Made by a program: the position numbers and the translations under genes. This document shows positions 1 to 8,710 of a stretch of DNA of 64,000 bases, one piece after another. The DNA is from VRUE01 sp963712595 (GTDB taxonomy: Bacteria; Actinomycetota; Thermoleophilia; Solirubrobacterales; 70-9). Where the stretch lies: assembly GCA_963712595.1 (NCBI GenBank), contig CAVQIM010000001.1, positions 62,001 to 126,000 on the forward strand, read 5' to 3'. Below the pieces are notes generated by a model that worked only from the letters and a program-made list of their open reading frames with translations, searched no databases and was not told the origin of the DNA. Each line of letters starts with the position of its first letter. Positions within the stretch are counted from its first letter, which is position 1.

Positions 1-1320
1 GTCGGGATCGCTGTGCTCGCCGCCGTGATCCGCGGCTTCGCCGCCCGCTCGGGGGCGGCGCTGGGCAACTTCTGGTCGGACCTGATCCGGATCGTCCTCT
101 ACGTCCTGCTGCCGATCTCCTTCGTCGCCGCTCTGGTGCTCGTTTCGCAGGGGGTGATCCAGACCTTCGACGGCTCGCAGACCTTCCACACGCTCGCCGG
201 GGGGACGCAGACGCTGGCGCTCGGCCCGGTCGCCTCGCAGGAGGCGATCAAGGAGCTGGGCACCAACGGCGGCGGCTTCTTCAACGTCAACAGCGCGATG
301 CCGTTCGAGAACCCGGGCGGCCTCACCAACATGGTCGAGCTGCTGCTGATCCTGATCGTCCCGGCCGCCCTCACCTCGACCTTCGGCCGCATGGTCGGCA
401 ACCGCCGCCAGGGCTGGGCGCTCTACGCGGCGATGATGGCGATGTTCCTCGTCGCTGTCGCCGTCGTCTACGCGGCCGAGCAGCACGGCAGCCCGGCCCA
501 GCACCACGCCGGCGTCCTCACCCATGCCCTCGACGGCTCGACCGGGGGCAACATGGAGGGCAAGGAGCAGCGCTTCGGCATCGCCGAGTCCTCGCTGTGG
601 ACGGCGGTGACGACAGTCACCTCTTGCGGCGCCGTCAACGCCGCCCTCGACTCGCTGACCGGGATCGGCGGCCTCGTGCCGCTGGCGAACATGGGGACCG
701 GCGAGGTGGTCTTCGGCGGGGTCGGTTCGGGCCTCTACTACATGCTGTTGTTCGTCCTGCTCACGGTCTTCATCGCCGGCCTGATGGTCGGCCGCACGCC
801 GGAGTTCCTCGGCAAGAAGATCGAGTCGCGCGAGGTGAAGCTGGTCCTAGTCGGGGTCCTGGTCACGCCCCTGCTCGTCCTCTTCGCGACCGCCTGGGCG
901 GTCGCCAGCCCGGACGGCACGCACTCGATCTACAACGCCGGCCCGCAGGGCTTCTCGGAGTCGCTCTACGCCTACGTCTCGCAGGCCAACAACAACGGCT
1001 CGGCCTTCGCCGGCTACACCGGCTTCGTCCAGCCCCACGCGCCCGGCAACGCGGGCGCCTACGGGTACGACTTCGCCAACCTGCTCGGCGGCGTGGTGAT
1101 GCTGCTCGCCCGCTTCCTGCCGATGATCGCGGCGCTCGCGGTGGCCGGATCGCTGGCCGGCAAGCGGATCGCCCCCGCGGGGGCGGGGACCTTCCGCGCC
1201 GACTCGCCCACCTTCGTCGTCCTCCTGATCGGCGTAGTCGTGATCGTCGCCGCGCTCACCTTCTTTCCCGCCTTCCTGCTCGGCCCGGTCGTGCAGGGGC
1301 TGACCGACCAGCTCTTCTGA
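1..1320 (+). CDS. kdpA: Potassium-transporting ATPase subunit A (5' partial)
   Basis: KdpA is the K+-selective, channel-like membrane subunit of the high-affinity Kdp P-type ATPase. The reading frame is open from the first base of the window, so the N-terminus (roughly 120-150 residues, judged from a family length near 560-600) lies outside and 439 residues are visible. The selectivity-filter-like segments are clear: TNGGGFFN around base 265, TSCGAVN around base 622 and ANNNGSAF around base 990. Several hydrophobic helices follow one another to the C-terminus. The stop is one base before the kdpC start, so the two are probably translated together. The identification is secure; only the start is unknown. 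Confidence 0.97.
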   Translation, partial: VGIAVLAAVIRGFAARSGAALGNFWSDLIRIVLYVLLPISFVAALVLVSQGVIQTFDGSQTFHTLAGGTQTLALGPVASQEAIKELGTNGGGFFNVNSAMPFENPGGLTNMVELLLILIVPAALTSTFGRMVGNRRQGWALYAAMMAMFLVAVAVVYAAEQHGSPAQHHAGVLTHALDGSTGGNMEGKEQRFGIAESSLWTAVTTVTSCGAVNAALDSLTGIGGLVPLANMGTGEVVFGGVGSGLYYMLLFVLLTVFIAGLMVGRTPEFLGKKIESREVKLVLVGVLVTPLLVLFATAWAVASPDGTHSIYNAGPQGFSESLYAYVSQANNNGSAFAGYTGFVQPHAPGNAGAYGYDFANLLGGVVMLLARFLPMIAALAVAGSLAGKRIAPAGAGTFRADSPTFVVLLIGVVVIVAALTFFPAFLLGPVVQGLTDQLF

Positions 1321-1321
1321 G

Positions 1322-1909
1322 ATGCGCAGGGACCTGACAACCGCCACCGTCGCGATCGCCTTCCTGACGCTGCTGCTCGGCATCGCCTATCCGCTCGCTA
1401 CGACCGGCGTCGCCCAGCTGCTCTTCCCGAACGCCGCCAACGGGAGCAGGGTCGAGGTCGACGGCAGGGTCGTCGGCTCGAAGCTGATCGGCCAGGACTT
1501 CCGCGGCCTGCCGCGCTACTTCCAGAGCCGGCCCTCGGCGACCGAATACAGCGCCGACGTCACCTACTTCAACAACCTCGGGCCGAACAGCCGAGAGCTG
1601 TCGGACCTCTTCGCCGAACAGCTCGCCGCCTACCTGAAGCGCGAGCGTCCCTACGACCCCGGGCTGCGCGCCGCCGCGGTTCCGGTCGACGCGACCGCCA
1701 CCTCGGCCTCGGGCGTGGATCCCCACATCTCGGTCGCCAACGCCCGCATCCAAGCGCACCGGGTTGCCGCGGTTCGCCACCTGCCGTTGCCAGACGTGCT
1801 CGACCTCGTCGACGAGCACACCCAGGGCCGCTTCCTCGCCCTCTTCGGCGAGCCGGGGGTCAACGTCCTCGAGCTCAACCTCGCTTTGGATCGGGGAGCC
1901 GCGCGATGA
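1322..1909 (+). CDS. kdpC: Potassium-transporting ATPase subunit C
   Basis: KdpC is the single-span accessory subunit that stabilises the Kdp complex and supports ATP binding. The 195-residue product has one N-terminal transmembrane helix (about residues 8-28). It also has the family blocks QSRPSA near residue 69 and GVDPHIS near residue 136, and a C-terminal VNVLELN. Its length is normal. The ATG lies one base after the kdpA stop, and the gene's own stop overlaps the kdpB start (ATGA), so all three are translationally coupled. The order is unusual: kdpC normally follows kdpB, but here it precedes it. Confidence 0.96.
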   Translation: MRRDLTTATVAIAFLTLLLGIAYPLATTGVAQLLFPNAANGSRVEVDGRVVGSKLIGQDFRGLPRYFQSRPSATEYSADVTYFNNLGPNSRELSDLFAEQLAAYLKRERPYDPGLRAAAVPVDATATSASGVDPHISVANARIQAHRVAAVRHLPLPDVLDLVDEHTQGRFLALFGEPGVNVLELNLALDRGAAR

Positions 1910-3981
1910 CCGACGAGACGCTTCGCAACGAGCCGCGCTCGCTGCTCGACCGGGCGATCGTCGTGCGCGCCCTGCTCGATTCGCTGCGCAAGCTCGACCC
2001 GCGCCACCAGGTGCGAAACCCGGTGATGTTCGTGGTCGAGATCGGCGCCGCGATCGTCACCGGCGGCTGGCTGATCCAGGTCTTCGGCGGGGCGCCGCTC
2101 GGCGGCGGCGACGAGCCGGCCTGGTTCGCCTTCTCGATCGGCCTCTGGCTCTGGCTGACCGTGGTCTTCGCCAACTTCGCCGAGGCGATCGCCGAGGGGC
2201 GGGGGAAGGCGCAGGCCGACGCGCTGCGCTCGATGCGCACCGAGACCGTCGCCCGCCTTCGCGACGGCGGCGAGAAGCCGGCCTCCGAGCTGCGGCGAGG
2301 CGACGTCGTCGTGGTCGAGGCGGGGGAGACGATCCCCGGTGACGGCACCGTGGTCGAGGGCATCGCCTCCGTCGACGAGTCGGCGATCACCGGCGAGTCG
2401 GCGCCGGTGGTGCGCGAGTCGGGCGGCGATCGCTCGGCGGTCACCGGCGGCACCCGCGTCCTCTCCGACCGGATCGTGGTCGAGATAACCCAGGAGCCCG
2501 GCCAGAGCTTCCTCGACCGGATGATCGCCCTGGTCGAGGGAGCCGAGCGGCGCAAGACGCCGAACGAGATCGCGCTCAACATCCTGCTCGCCGGCCTCAC
2601 CCTCGTCTTCCTCGCCGTGGTCGTCTCGCTGCGGCCCTTCGCCGAGTTCTCCGGCACCGACGCCTCGGTCGTCACCCTGGTCGCCCTGCTCGTGGCGCTG
2701 ATCCCGACCACGATCGGCGCCCTGCTCTCGGCGATCGGGATCGCCGGCATGGACCGGCTCGTCCGCCACAACGTGCTGGCGCTCTCGGGCCGGGCGGTTG
2801 AGGCCTCGGGCGACGTCGACGTGCTGCTGCTCGACAAGACCGGGACGATCACGCTCGGCAACCGCGAGGCGACTCGGTTCATCCCGATGCCGGGGATCGA
2901 GGAGGCGGAGCTGGCCGAAGCGGCGCAGCTCTCCTCGCTCGCCGACGAGACCCCGGAGGGCCGCTCGATCGTGGTCCTCGCCAAGGGCTACGGGATCCGC
3001 GAGCGCCAGCTCGAGTCCCACGAGGCCCGCTTCGTGCCCTTCTCGGCGGAGACGCGGATGAGCGGCGTCGACGTCAACGGCAACCAGTACCGCAAGGGCG
3101 CTGGCGACGCGATCATCCGCTACGTCGAGGAACAGGGCGGGCGGGCGCCCGCCGAGCTGCGGGCGCAGCTCGACTTGATCGGCCGCGACGGCGGCACGCC
3201 GCTGGCGGTCTGCCGCGACAACCACGTGCTCGGCGTCGTCCACCTCAAGGACATCGTCAAGGAGGGGATGCGCGCCCGCTTCGACGAACTGCGGCGGATG
3301 GGGATCAGCACGGTGATGGTCACCGGCGACAACCGCCTCACCGCGGCGAAGATCGCCGAGGAGTCCGGCGTCGACGACTTCCTGCCGGAAGCGACGCCGG
3401 AGCAGAAGCTGGAGCTGATCCGCGGCCACCAGGAGGAAGGGCGGATGGTCGCGATGGCGGGCGACGGCACCAACGACGCGCCCGCCCTGGCCCAGTCCGA
3501 CGTGGGAGTGGCGATGAACACCGGCACCCAGGCTGCCCGCGAGGCGGGCAACATGGTCGACCTCGACTCCAACCCGACGAAGCTGATCGAGGTGGTGGAG
3601 ATCGGCAAGCAGCTGCTGATCACCCGCGGGGCGCTGACCACGTTCTCGATCGCCAACGACGTCGCCAAGTACTTCGCGATCCTGCCGGCGATCTTCGCCT
3701 TCACCTACGCGGCCAACCCGGGCGAACGAGGCCCGCTCAACGAGCTCAACGTCATGTCGCTCGGCACGCCGCTCTCGGCGATCCTCTCGGCGATCGTCTT
3801 CAACGCCCTGGTGATCCCGCTGCTGGTGCCGCTGGCCCTGCGCGGGGTCCGCTACCGGCCGATCGGCGCGACGGCGCTGCTGCGCCGCAACATGCTGATC
3901 TACGGCCTCGGCGGTCTGATCGTGCCCTTCGTCGGGATCAAGCTGCTCGACCTCGTGATCCACAACCTGCTGGGAGCTTGA
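1906..3981 (+). CDS. kdpB: Potassium-transporting ATPase ATP-binding subunit B
   Basis: KdpB is the P-type ATPase catalytic subunit that couples ATP hydrolysis to K+ uptake through KdpA. The 691-residue protein carries all the catalytic motifs. These are the TGES actuator loop at 162-165, the phosphorylated Asp310 in DKTGT, TGDN at 473-476 and GDGTND at 519-524. Membrane helices lie near the N-terminus, around 225-290 and in the C-terminal 120 residues. Length is typical. The ATG overlaps the kdpC stop. Nothing suggests loss of function, so the pump should work despite the gene order. Confidence 0.98.
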   Translation: MTDETLRNEPRSLLDRAIVVRALLDSLRKLDPRHQVRNPVMFVVEIGAAIVTGGWLIQVFGGAPLGGGDEPAWFAFSIGLWLWLTVVFANFAEAIAEGRGKAQADALRSMRTETVARLRDGGEKPASELRRGDVVVVEAGETIPGDGTVVEGIASVDESAITGESAPVVRESGGDRSAVTGGTRVLSDRIVVEITQEPGQSFLDRMIALVEGAERRKTPNEIALNILLAGLTLVFLAVVVSLRPFAEFSGTDASVVTLVALLVALIPTTIGALLSAIGIAGMDRLVRHNVLALSGRAVEASGDVDVLLLDKTGTITLGNREATRFIPMPGIEEAELAEAAQLSSLADETPEGRSIVVLAKGYGIRERQLESHEARFVPFSAETRMSGVDVNGNQYRKGAGDAIIRYVEEQGGRAPAELRAQLDLIGRDGGTPLAVCRDNHVLGVVHLKDIVKEGMRARFDELRRMGISTVMVTGDNRLTAAKIAEESGVDDFLPEATPEQKLELIRGHQEEGRMVAMAGDGTNDAPALAQSDVGVAMNTGTQAAREAGNMVDLDSNPTKLIEVVEIGKQLLITRGALTTFSIANDVAKYFAILPAIFAFTYAANPGERGPLNELNVMSLGTPLSAILSAIVFNALVIPLLVPLALRGVRYRPIGATALLRRNMLIYGLGGLIVPFVGIKLLDLVIHNLLGA

Positions 3982-3982
3982 G

Positions 3983-5149
3983 TTGCACGCCGCAGAGGTC
4001 GCGGCGGAGAATGGGGGCGTGCGATCCGCTCGCCGCGGTCAGCTCAAGGTCTTCATCGGCATGGCGGCTGGTGTCGGCAAGACCTACCGGATGCTCCAGG
4101 AGGGGCACGCCGAGCAGGACGAGGGCCGGGACGTGGCGATCGGCTACATGGAGCCACACAGGCGCCCGGAGACATCGGCCCTGGCGGAGGGGCTGGAGGC
4201 GGTGCCCAGGCGGCTCCTCACCTACCGCGACACCGAGCTCGAGGAGATGGACCTGCCGGCGCTGCTGGCGCGCGCTCCCGAGCTGGCGCTGATCGACGAG
4301 CTGGCCCACACCAACGCGCCGGGCGCCGAGCACGGGAAGCGCTACGAGGACGTGCGCGACGTGCTCGCCGCCGGGATCGACGTCTTCTCCACCGTCAATG
4401 TCCAGCACCTGGAGTCGCTCAACGACCAGGTCGCCGAGCTGACCGGGACGCGCGTGCGGGAGACGATCCCCGACGCGGTGCTGGGCGATGCCGACGAGGT
4501 GGTGCTGATCGACCTAACCCCGGAGGCGCTGATCGACCGGCTGCGCGACGGCAAGGTCTATCCGGGCGAGAACGTGCAGGCGGCGCTCGAGAACTTCTTC
4601 ACCGCGGAGAACCTGTTGGTGCTGCGCGAGGTGGCGCTGCGCCAGGTCGCCCAGGAGGTCGAGGCGAAGCGGCTGGTGGTCGAGCAGCCGCTCGGAACCC
4701 GCGAGGAGCGGCTTGCCGCCGAGGTGCCGAAGGCGGTGGGGGAGAGACTGCTGGCGCTGGTCCGCCCGCAGCCCTCCTCGCAGCGCCTCGTGCGCCGCGC
4801 CTGGCGCTCCGCCCAACGGCTCGGCACCGGCCTCGACCTGCTCTGGGTGAAGCCGCCCAACCAGGCGATCGAGGGCGAGGTGGAGCGGCAGGTGACGGCA
4901 CTGCGCCACCTCGCCTCGGTCCTCGGCGCCAGCTTCGTGATCGAGGAGAGCGACAACCTCGTCGAGGGCGCCGCTCGGGTCGTCCGCGAGCGCGGCATCA
5001 CCTACATCATGGTCGGCGAGTCGCGGCCGCCGCGCGGCCTGGCGAGGCTTCGCGAGCCGCTGCCGCAGCGGCTGATGCGAGCGACGCCGCCCGGGGTCGA
5101 CGTGCGGATCGTCGCCCACCGAGGGGCCAGGGGCGGGGGGCTGCGGTGA
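3983..5149 (+). CDS. kdpD: Short KdpD: sensor domain plus USP domain, no histidine kinase
   Basis: This is the N-terminal half of a KdpD turgor/potassium sensor. A P-loop (GMAAGVGKT, residues 26-34) opens the KdpD domain, IDELAHTN follows near residue 100, and a universal-stress-like domain occupies about residues 245-375. Full KdpD proteins (near 890 residues) continue with four membrane helices and a histidine kinase. This one stops at 388, and the next gene encodes neither. Truncated KdpD proteins are known in cyanobacteria and Deinococcus. The TTG start directly follows the kdpB stop and has GGGAG six bases upstream. A GTG at 4019 with GGAG nine bases upstream is a good alternative. No kdpE lies nearby. 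Without a kinase it may bind a ligand and act on the pump, but that is inference. Confidence 0.9.
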   Translation: MHAAEVAAENGGVRSARRGQLKVFIGMAAGVGKTYRMLQEGHAEQDEGRDVAIGYMEPHRRPETSALAEGLEAVPRRLLTYRDTELEEMDLPALLARAPELALIDELAHTNAPGAEHGKRYEDVRDVLAAGIDVFSTVNVQHLESLNDQVAELTGTRVRETIPDAVLGDADEVVLIDLTPEALIDRLRDGKVYPGENVQAALENFFTAENLLVLREVALRQVAQEVEAKRLVVEQPLGTREERLAAEVPKAVGERLLALVRPQPSSQRLVRRAWRSAQRLGTGLDLLWVKPPNQAIEGEVERQVTALRHLASVLGASFVIEESDNLVEGAARVVRERGITYIMVGESRPPRGLARLREPLPQRLMRATPPGVDVRIVAHRGARGGGLR

Positions 5150-5703
5150 GCGTCGAGCGCGTCCTGATCGGCGTCGCCCTCCTCGCCGGGCTGGCGGGCG
5201 GCTACCTGATCGCCCGTGCCCGCCGGCGCGGGCGGCGCTCGCAGCGGCCGCAGGCGATCCACCAGATCCTCCTTCCCTTCACCGGGACGGCGATCTCCCG
5301 CCGGGCCCTCGACGCGGCGCTGCGCCTGGCGCGGGCCGAGCGGGCGACGCTGATGCCGGCCTACCTGGCGACCGTTCCGAAGCGGCTCCCCCTGGAGTGC
5401 CCGATCCCGGCCGAGGCGGCAAAGGCGATGCCGATGCTGGAGGCGATCGAACAACGGGCGACGGCGCAGGAAGTGAGTATCGACTCCCGCATCGAGCGCG
5501 GCCGCTCCTACCGCCACGCCCTCGCCCGGTTGCTCGACCGCGAACGCTTCGACCGCGTCGTTGTCCCCGCCACCGCCGAGTCCGGCGCCGGCTTCTCCGG
5601 CGAAGACCTGGTCTGGCTCCTGGAGAAGGCTCCGGCTGAGGTGTTGATCCTGCGCCCCGGTCCCGAGGACGAGGGGGTCGTGATCGCGAACGGCACTCAA
5701 TAG
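5146..5703 (+). CDS. Membrane-anchored universal stress (UspA-like) protein
   Basis: The 185-residue protein begins with one transmembrane helix (about residues 5-24), then a basic stretch rich in Arg. A cytoplasmic domain of about 130 residues follows, starting IHQILLPFTG, which has the fold pattern of universal stress proteins. The late segment FDRVVVPATAES matches the usual nucleotide-loop region, though the classical GxxG-S/T loop is altered, so nucleotide binding is uncertain. The GTG start overlaps the KdpD stop (GTGA), which ties the gene to the kdp operon. It may work with the short KdpD at the membrane; this is inferred only from position. Confidence 0.75.
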   Translation: MSVERVLIGVALLAGLAGGYLIARARRRGRRSQRPQAIHQILLPFTGTAISRRALDAALRLARAERATLMPAYLATVPKRLPLECPIPAEAAKAMPMLEAIEQRATAQEVSIDSRIERGRSYRHALARLLDRERFDRVVVPATAESGAGFSGEDLVWLLEKAPAEVLILRPGPEDEGVVIANGTQ

Positions 5704-5765
5704 CGAACGGACGCGGTGGGGCCCTGGTTTGCTGAGTTCATCCGCTAGGCGGACTTGTGGATCTG

Positions 5766-5787
5766 GAGCAAGGGAATGACCTTGCTC
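5766..5787. other. Perfect 8-bp hairpin after the kdp operon
   Basis: The arms GAGCAAGG and CCTTGCTC enclose a six-base loop 63 bases after the last kdp-operon gene. No T-run follows, so this is at most a factor-dependent terminator or an RNA 3' end structure. The rest of the 218-bp gap (5704-5921) holds a second small inverted repeat near 5850-5870 and a TTGACT that could be a -35 box for the next gene. I see no convincing -10 box. Confidence 0.4.
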
Positions 5788-5921
5788 TGCGGCGCTGAGG
5801 CGCATATCTCTCACCTCCCTTCCGATTCCTTTGGGTGGGGCATTGACTCTTCTGAGCGCCCCTGCTCAGCAACGATTGCGCAAAGCTTTGCTGGGTCACC
5901 TTAAGCAGCTACGGTCCCTGA

Positions 5922-6563
5922 ATGGGTCGGATCTACGACGCGACGTGGGGGAGGGCGTTCGCGGCGCTCTACGACCGCGGGCTGAGAGCGACTGAGGAGG
6001 CTGGCCTGGGCGAGATCCGGCGTGAAACCCTCGCCGGCGCCAGCGGTTGCACGGTAGACGTTGGCGCGGGGACCGGGGTGAACATAGGGCTGTTCCCGCC
6101 GGGGGTGAGCGAGCTGGTCATGGTCGAGCCCGATCCGCATATGCTCAAGAGGCTGAACGCAAAGCTCGAGGAGTCGGGAGAGAGGGGATCGGCAATCCGG
6201 GCGTCGGCCGAATCGCTGCCGTTCGCCGACTCGAGCGTCGACACGGTCGTCTTCACGCTGGTCCTCTGCACGGTGCCTGACCCCGCTGCGGCGTTGGCCG
6301 AGGCCGCGAGGGTCCTGCGTCCCGGCGGCAGGCTTCTCTTCGTCGAGCACGTTCGCTCCGACGACCCCCGCCTGGCCCGCTGGCAGGACCGCCTGGAGAG
6401 GCCATGGCACTTCCTCGCCGACGGCTGCCACTGCAACCGGGATACGGTTTCTCTGATCGAGGAGTCTCCGCTTACGCTTGATCAGGTCGAGCGTGGCCGC
6501 CTTCTCAAGACCGCTCCGATAATCCGACCCCTGGCCCAAGGCAGTGCCCGCCTTGCCGCCTGA
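5922..6563 (+). CDS. Class I SAM-dependent methyltransferase, METTL7/TMT1-like
   Basis: The 213-residue product is a class I methyltransferase. Motif I is VDVGAGTG (residues 45-52), the acidic residue that binds the SAM ribose is Glu69 in MVEPDP, and LRPGGRLLFVEHV near residue 138 is the typical strand-turn. The segment HFLADGCHCNRDT near residue 165 resembles the signature of METTL7/TMT1 alkyl-thiol methyltransferases and their bacterial relatives, so a small thiol or lipid-like substrate is plausible. The substrate cannot be read from sequence. Its stop overlaps the start of the next small gene (TGATG), so the two are coupled. Confidence 0.85.
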   Translation: MGRIYDATWGRAFAALYDRGLRATEEAGLGEIRRETLAGASGCTVDVGAGTGVNIGLFPPGVSELVMVEPDPHMLKRLNAKLEESGERGSAIRASAESLPFADSSVDTVVFTLVLCTVPDPAAALAEAARVLRPGGRLLFVEHVRSDDPRLARWQDRLERPWHFLADGCHCNRDTVSLIEESPLTLDQVERGRLLKTAPIIRPLAQGSARLAA

Positions 6564-6823
6564 TGGGCTCTGAGGTCGACTTTCCCGCCGGGCCCGTCGC
6601 CGATCGTCTGACCCTGTGGCCCGTGGACGATGGTCGCTACGGCCTCGACGCGGTGTTCCAGGGAGCCTCCGGATTCGATCGCTGTGAAGAGCACCGCGCC
6701 GGGCTCGAGGCTGCCGGAGTGCAGTGCTCGCTCGTCCAGGGTCTCGACAATTCCTGGTCGCTCCGCCTTGGCCCGTTCACGGCGCACGAGGTGGGGAAGG
6801 CGATCGGCGCCTTCGTACGCTGA
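6563..6823 (+). CDS. Small conserved-looking protein of unknown function
   Basis: This is an 86-residue soluble protein that I do not recognise. It is mixed charged and hydrophobic, with one pair of cysteines (CEEH near residue 42 and VQCSLV near residue 53) and no signal peptide or membrane helix. Its ATG overlaps the stop of the preceding methyltransferase in a TGATG arrangement, and its codon pattern (GC-rich third positions) fits a real gene. Coupling suggests a role with the methyltransferase, but no function can be assigned. Confidence 0.6.
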   Translation: MGSEVDFPAGPVADRLTLWPVDDGRYGLDAVFQGASGFDRCEEHRAGLEAAGVQCSLVQGLDNSWSLRLGPFTAHEVGKAIGAFVR

Positions 6824-6949
6824 CCCCAAAAGCGCAGGATCAACGCACGATAATGGTGGTTATGTCAACCTGAGGCGCCTATCTCAGGAACACCGCTGAG
6901 AACAGACGGTGTTTGCTCGGTGCCCGGTGGATGGCCGTACGATCTGCCG

Positions 6950-7444
6950 ATGGACGTGCGGAGCATGTGTCTCGATGAGATTGATGCTGCGGTCAGTGTG
7001 TGGCGTGAGGCCAACATCGCCCGTGGTGCTCCACACGGACCTGAGCGCACCGCCCGCATCCGCGCGAAACTCTCAGCCCCAGACGCACTGCCTTTCGTAG
7101 CGTTACGACCAGGCATCGTGGGCATGGCGCTGGCCGAGCCTGGAAGGTTCGGCGGCGGCGCGGGAGAAACCGATCCATCGCTCCTGCACATCTCGATGGT
7201 ATTCGTGCGTCCCGCCGCGCAGCGCACAGGAATCGGGCTCCCAATGGTCCTTCACGTCCTCGACGTCGCGCGCTCGATGGGCTACCAGCGTGTCGGAGTC
7301 TGGACGGCCCGGGAGAACAGTCCCGCTCGCAGGCTCTACGAGCGAGCCGGGATGACCCTCACCGGCAAAACCGCTCCCCTCCGGTCGAGCCTGGCCCTCC
7401 AGTACGAAAGCTCCCTCAGCGACGGGGAAGCGTCGCGGGCCTAA
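6950..7444 (+). CDS. GNAT family N-acetyltransferase
   Basis: This encodes a 164-residue GNAT acetyltransferase. The acetyl-CoA-binding motif A is visible as VFVRPAAQRTGIGLPMV in mid-protein. Motif B follows (VGVWTARENSPARRLYER), with the usual Tyr/Arg near the end of the fold. The acceptor is unknown. I chose the ATG at 6950 because the fold begins right after it; an in-frame GTG 30 bases upstream is possible. The 126-bp gap before it holds a small inverted repeat (CCTGAG...CTCAGG near 6870-6889) that could be an operator. The gene ends convergently, 39 bp from the DsbA-like gene. Confidence 0.85.
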   Translation: MDVRSMCLDEIDAAVSVWREANIARGAPHGPERTARIRAKLSAPDALPFVALRPGIVGMALAEPGRFGGGAGETDPSLLHISMVFVRPAAQRTGIGLPMVLHVLDVARSMGYQRVGVWTARENSPARRLYERAGMTLTGKTAPLRSSLALQYESSLSDGEASRA

Positions 7445-7483
7445 GGTGGCGACACCGTCCGCTCACGTTGACTCCGGTGTGAC

Positions 7484-8248
7484 TCAGCCAGCGTCGGCGA
7501 TGGCTGATTCGAGGGCGCCGGCGCTCCCCGGCGTGCCGAGCGGTTCGAGGCCGCTCGTGCTGGGGCCTTGGATGGCGAACGTTGGCGTGCCGGTGAAGCC
7601 CAGGCTTTCGGCCTGCGAGGTGGTTTGGGCGACTTCGTCGCTGACCGGGCCGCTCTGGCGGTCGTGGTTCCATTTCGCGACGTCGGGCACCCCGGCCGCC
7701 CTGGCGATCGCGGTGAGGAAGGAATCGGTGACGTAGCCCGAGTTCTCCGGGCCCTGGTTGCGGTAGAACAGCTCGACGAAGCTCCAGCCGCGTCCCTGTT
7801 CTCCGGCGGCGATCGCGCCAGCGCCGGCCTGCGCCGATTCCGGGCCGATGATCGTGTAGTTGCGGAAGTCGATCTTCGCTTCGCCGCGAGCCACCGGTCC
7901 TTCGATCAGCTGCGGCAGCACCTCTTCGGCGTAGCCCTTGCAGACCGGGCACTGCAGGTCGCCGAACTCGAGCAGGGTCACCTTGGCGCCCGGCTCGCCC
8001 AGCACCATCCGGTCTTGCGGAATGCCCTTCAGGAGCTGCTTCACCTCGGCGGCGCCCTCCAGGCTGGTGTCGCCGCCGTCGCTCTGGCCGGCGGTGACGA
8101 CGATCAGCACGGCTACTCCAACCACCGCCAGGAACGCCATCGCGCTGGCGAGCTTGATCAGGCGCTGTCGCCGCTCGGTCGCCTCCGTGGACGCCTCTTC
8201 CCGCTGGCGCTCTTCGCGCCGCGCTTCCCTGTCCTGACGGCCGCTCAT
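7484..8248 (-). CDS. Membrane-anchored DsbA-family thiol oxidoreductase
   Basis: This 254-residue DsbA/thioredoxin-like protein probably forms disulfides in exported proteins. A highly charged cytoplasmic N-terminus precedes one transmembrane helix (about residues 31-53). The thioredoxin fold carries a CPVC active site (Cys100, Cys103) and a cis-proline segment GFTGTPTFAI near residue 214. The start (MSGRQ) overlaps the end of the VKOR gene by four bases (ATGA), which fixes it; an open frame upstream of this ATG lies inside the VKOR gene. VKOR would reoxidise this protein, as in other actinobacteria. Confidence 0.92.
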   Translation of the reverse strand: MSGRQDREARREERQREEASTEATERRQRLIKLASAMAFLAVVGVAVLIVVTAGQSDGGDTSLEGAAEVKQLLKGIPQDRMVLGEPGAKVTLLEFGDLQCPVCKGYAEEVLPQLIEGPVARGEAKIDFRNYTIIGPESAQAGAGAIAAGEQGRGWSFVELFYRNQGPENSGYVTDSFLTAIARAAGVPDVAKWNHDRQSGPVSDEVAQTTSQAESLGFTGTPTFAIQGPSTSGLEPLGTPGSAGALESAIADAG

Positions 8249-8676
8249 GGAGCTCTGCCGACGTAGGCCAGCATGCGGGTGGCGTTGGCAAGGAGGAGCA
8301 GCGTCATCAACACCGCGCTGGCGACGCACCACTGGCAGACCGCGTCGATCTTGAAGAGCTCGAGGTAGGTCAGGTAGACGCTGTACCCGAAGCCGATCAG
8401 CGCCAGCGCGAAGCCAACCATGCGCGCCCCGTCGCCCCGCAGCAGGGCGCAGGCGAGCAGCGCGACGTAACCGACGATCCCGAAAACGGCGACGTTGACC
8501 CCGAGCAGGTGCGAGTAGGAGCTTTCGGCGACGGTTCGGCAGCCAGTGCCACCGGCCAGACAGACCGGCGAGCCGCCGCCGGAGTCGGCGATCGCGATGT
8601 AGGTGGCCACTCCGATGCCAAAGGTTGCGAGGAAGGTGGCGATCCCGCGCAGTGTGCCCTCGGCCGGCGCTCTCAC
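8245..8676 (-). CDS. Vitamin K epoxide reductase family protein (VKOR)
   Basis: Bacterial VKOR reoxidises DsbA and passes electrons to quinone, replacing DsbB. The 143-residue product has four hydrophobic helices. It also has the loop cysteines Cys39 and Cys46 (CLAGGTGC) and the redox pair CQWC (Cys114, Cys117). I start at the GTG at 8676 because it comes just before the first helix and leaves a 34-bp gap to the hydrolase gene. An upstream ATG at 8748 would overlap that gene by 38 bases. The partner DsbA follows with a four-base overlap. Confidence 0.92.
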   Translation of the reverse strand: MRAPAEGTLRGIATFLATFGIGVATYIAIADSGGGSPVCLAGGTGCRTVAESSYSHLLGVNVAVFGIVGYVALLACALLRGDGARMVGFALALIGFGYSVYLTYLELFKIDAVCQWCVASAVLMTLLLLANATRMLAYVGRAP

Positions 8677-8710
8677 GGCGGAAACGCTATTCGAACCGGC
8701 TATGGGAGAG

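Noticed and set aside
1651..3963. A 770-codon open frame antisense to kdpC and kdpB
   Set aside because: High-GC shadow: composition is Arg/Asp/Gly-rich with no fold or motif, while the + strand carries complete Kdp motifs.
5149..5703. Possibility that the KdpD kinase half was lost by a frameshift here
   Set aside because: The following frame is a clean UspA-like gene with its own start and no HisKA or ATPase motifs in any frame nearby.
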